Source of the DNA: Sphingomonadales bacterium
GTDB taxonomy: Bacteria; Pseudomonadota; Alphaproteobacteria; Sphingomonadales; Sphingomonadaceae
Length of the DNA stretch: 64,000 nucleotides
NCBI GenBank assembly: GCA_027491235.1
Contig: JAIXWO010000013.1
Coordinates: 62,001-126,000, forward strand
Reading direction: 5' to 3'
Shown here piece after piece: positions 62,751 to 64,000 of the stretch. A program made the position numbers and the translations under genes. Below the pieces are notes generated by a model, which was not told the DNA's origin, ran no database searches, and saw nothing but the letters and a program-made list of their open reading frames with translations. Every line of letters begins with the position of its first letter. Position 1 is the stretch's first letter.

Positions 62751-64000
62751 CTAAAGGAACAGCTCCGCCGCGGCATCCATAATCGCATCCGCATCAAGCC
62801 GGTAGCGATGGTAGAGATCGGGCAAATCGCCTGTCTGGCCAAAACTGTCGATGCCCAGCGGGCTAACGCGCATGCCCTTCACGCCGCCCATCCAAGACAA
62901 AGCGCCCGGCGATCCGTCAATGACCGTGACGAGGCCCGCTGTCGGCGACAAGACCGAGAGCAAGTCTTCCACATGGCTCTGCGGCCGCTTGCCATCCGTC
63001 CAGCGCGATGCGTGACGCGCTGACCATTCCCGGTGCAGCAAATCCGGCGATGTCACGTTCAGGAGGCCAATTCCCGGAACATCATCCGCCAATTGCTCCC
63101 AAGCACTCAGCACCTCAGGCGCGATGGCACCGGTAAAGACAATCGCGGCATCCGCATTCGGCCCCGGCTGCTTCAGCCAATAGCCGCCCTTCAGCGCATC
63201 CGCCTCCCACGCATCATCTGCGCGTTCCATCTGCGGAATAACGCGGGTGCTGAGGCGGATGTAAACGGAGCTCCCGTCCGGCTGCTGCATGTAATCAAAG
63301 GCCCACCGCATCACGAGGGCAACCTCGTCAGCCCAAGCGGGCTCAAAATAAGCGAGATTGGGCTGACCCATGCCGATAAGCGGCGTGTTGATGGACTGGT
63401 GCGCACCGCCTTCTGGCCCGAGCGTCAGCCCCGATGGCGTGCCGACCAGCAGGAAGCGGGCATCAGAATAACAACCGTAATTCAGGGCATCGAGACCGCG
63501 CGCGATGAACGGATCATAGACAGTCCCCACCGGGATCAACCGTGTCCCAAAATGCGGACCCGCCAGCCCCAAGGATGTCATGGCGAGGAAGAAGTTGTTC
63601 TCCGCAATGCCAAGCTCAATATGCTGACCTGCGGCATGGCCATCCCATTTTTGGGCGGATGGGATTTTAGCTGCACGGAAGACGTCGACCATCTCCGCGC
63701 GGCGGAACAGACCACGCTGGTTGACGAACGCACCGAGATTGGTGGTCTGCGTCACGTCTGGAGCGGTGGTGACAATGCGGTCGGCCAAGGGTTCGTCTGA
63801 TTTTGCCAGTTCGAGCAGGACATTGCCAAAGGCCGCTTGCGTGGATTGTGCATCGGACGCCGGAAAGGCCAAGCGTGCGGGCACCGGAATGGTCGGCGCA
63901 TCAGCCTCCGGCGCTTTGACCGCCAAGGCGCTGGTGGCCACAAACTCTTTTAGACGCGCGGCCTGATTGTCGCCAAGGCCGCCATAGGGTTCCCATTCAT
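62751..64000 (-). CDS. Transketolase/pyruvate-dehydrogenase-E1-like protein, 5' part outside window
   Basis: The frame is open from 62753 to the window edge, giving the last 415 residues. It is open past the GTG at 63941 through a WEPYGGLGDNQAARLKEF segment, so the true start lies outside. The visible part has a pyrimidine-binding/TK-C layout: VTTAPDVTQTTNLGAFVNQRGLF, HIELGIAENNFFLAMTSLGLAG, GPEGGAHQSINTPLIGMGQPNL and a C-terminal transketolase-like domain ending SFGQTGDLPDLYHRYRLD. It is a thiamine-diphosphate enzyme of the E1/transketolase group; the substrate cannot be told from this part. Confidence 0.83.
   Translation of the reverse strand, partial: EWEPYGGLGDNQAARLKEFVATSALAVKAPEADAPTIPVPARLAFPASDAQSTQAAFGNVLLELAKSDEPLADRIVTTAPDVTQTTNLGAFVNQRGLFRRAEMVDVFRAAKIPSAQKWDGHAAGQHIELGIAENNFFLAMTSLGLAGPHFGTRLIPVGTVYDPFIARGLDALNYGCYSDARFLLVGTPSGLTLGPEGGAHQSINTPLIGMGQPNLAYFEPAWADEVALVMRWAFDYMQQPDGSSVYIRLSTRVIPQMERADDAWEADALKGGYWLKQPGPNADAAIVFTGAIAPEVLSAWEQLADDVPGIGLLNVTSPDLLHREWSARHASRWTDGKRPQSHVEDLLSVLSPTAGLVTVIDGSPGALSWMGGVKGMRVSPLGIDSFGQTGDLPDLYHRYRLDADAIMDAAAELFL

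Overview
The window is a gene-dense, GC-rich catabolic region, most likely from a sphingomonad (Alphaproteobacteria, Sphingomonadales). The evidence is indirect: two TonB-dependent receptors with sphingomonad-like N-termini, many short-chain dehydrogenases (SDRs), KshA-like Rieske oxygenases without partner reductases, Coq4-like proteins and heterotetrameric sarcosine oxidase operons. I see no rRNA, tRNA, CRISPR array, insertion sequence or phage gene. No stretch longer than about 220 bp lacks a gene.

Region 1 (1-38.6 kb) is an SDR-rich catabolic island for an unidentified, probably alicyclic (steroid- or terpenoid-like) substrate that may arrive as a sulfate ester. It holds ten classical SDRs plus one partial NAD(P)-binding protein, three SnoaL/NTF2-like proteins, an AtuA-family protein, an EthD-like protein, two acyl-CoA synthetases and three amidohydrolases. 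It also holds two Rieske oxygenases, two Coq4-like proteins with intact metal-binding motifs, an arylsulfatase and an alkylsulfatase in divergent array, two TonB receptors, an MFS transporter, an old yellow enzyme and an alpha/beta hydrolase. Regulators are an XRE-like protein and a tandem Lrp/AsnC pair. Many promoters in this island carry the same inverted repeat, TGCGTA-N18-TACGCA, at identical spacing. It occurs seven times clearly and once in degenerate form, which suggests one regulon from about 0.5 to 38.6 kb.

Region 2 (38.7-49.6 kb, plus strand) is an operon downstream of a divergent LysR gene. It encodes a GbcA/CntA-type Rieske oxygenase, a Cys/Met-metabolism PLP enzyme, two FAD oxidoreductases of the opine/hydroxyproline-dehydrogenase type, and a complete sarcosine oxidase set (soxB-soxD-soxA-soxG). 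It looks like an oxidative N-demethylation pathway for an N-methylated amino-acid-like compound that I cannot name.

Region 3 (49.6-62.6 kb, minus strand) is a second N-demethylation operon. In order of transcription it encodes a dimethylglycine-dehydrogenase-like fusion protein, a Rieske oxygenase, a cupin, soxB-soxD-soxA-soxG and a BCCT transporter, followed by a separately promoted LysR gene and a secreted alpha/beta hydrolase. The BCCT protein carries a BetP-like GMGIG motif. Together these genes can account for uptake of glycine betaine (or a close relative) and stepwise demethylation to glycine. Matching ATTA-N7-TAAT (T-N11-A) boxes lie before the operon and before the LysR gene. The window ends inside a transketolase/pyruvate-dehydrogenase-E1-like gene.
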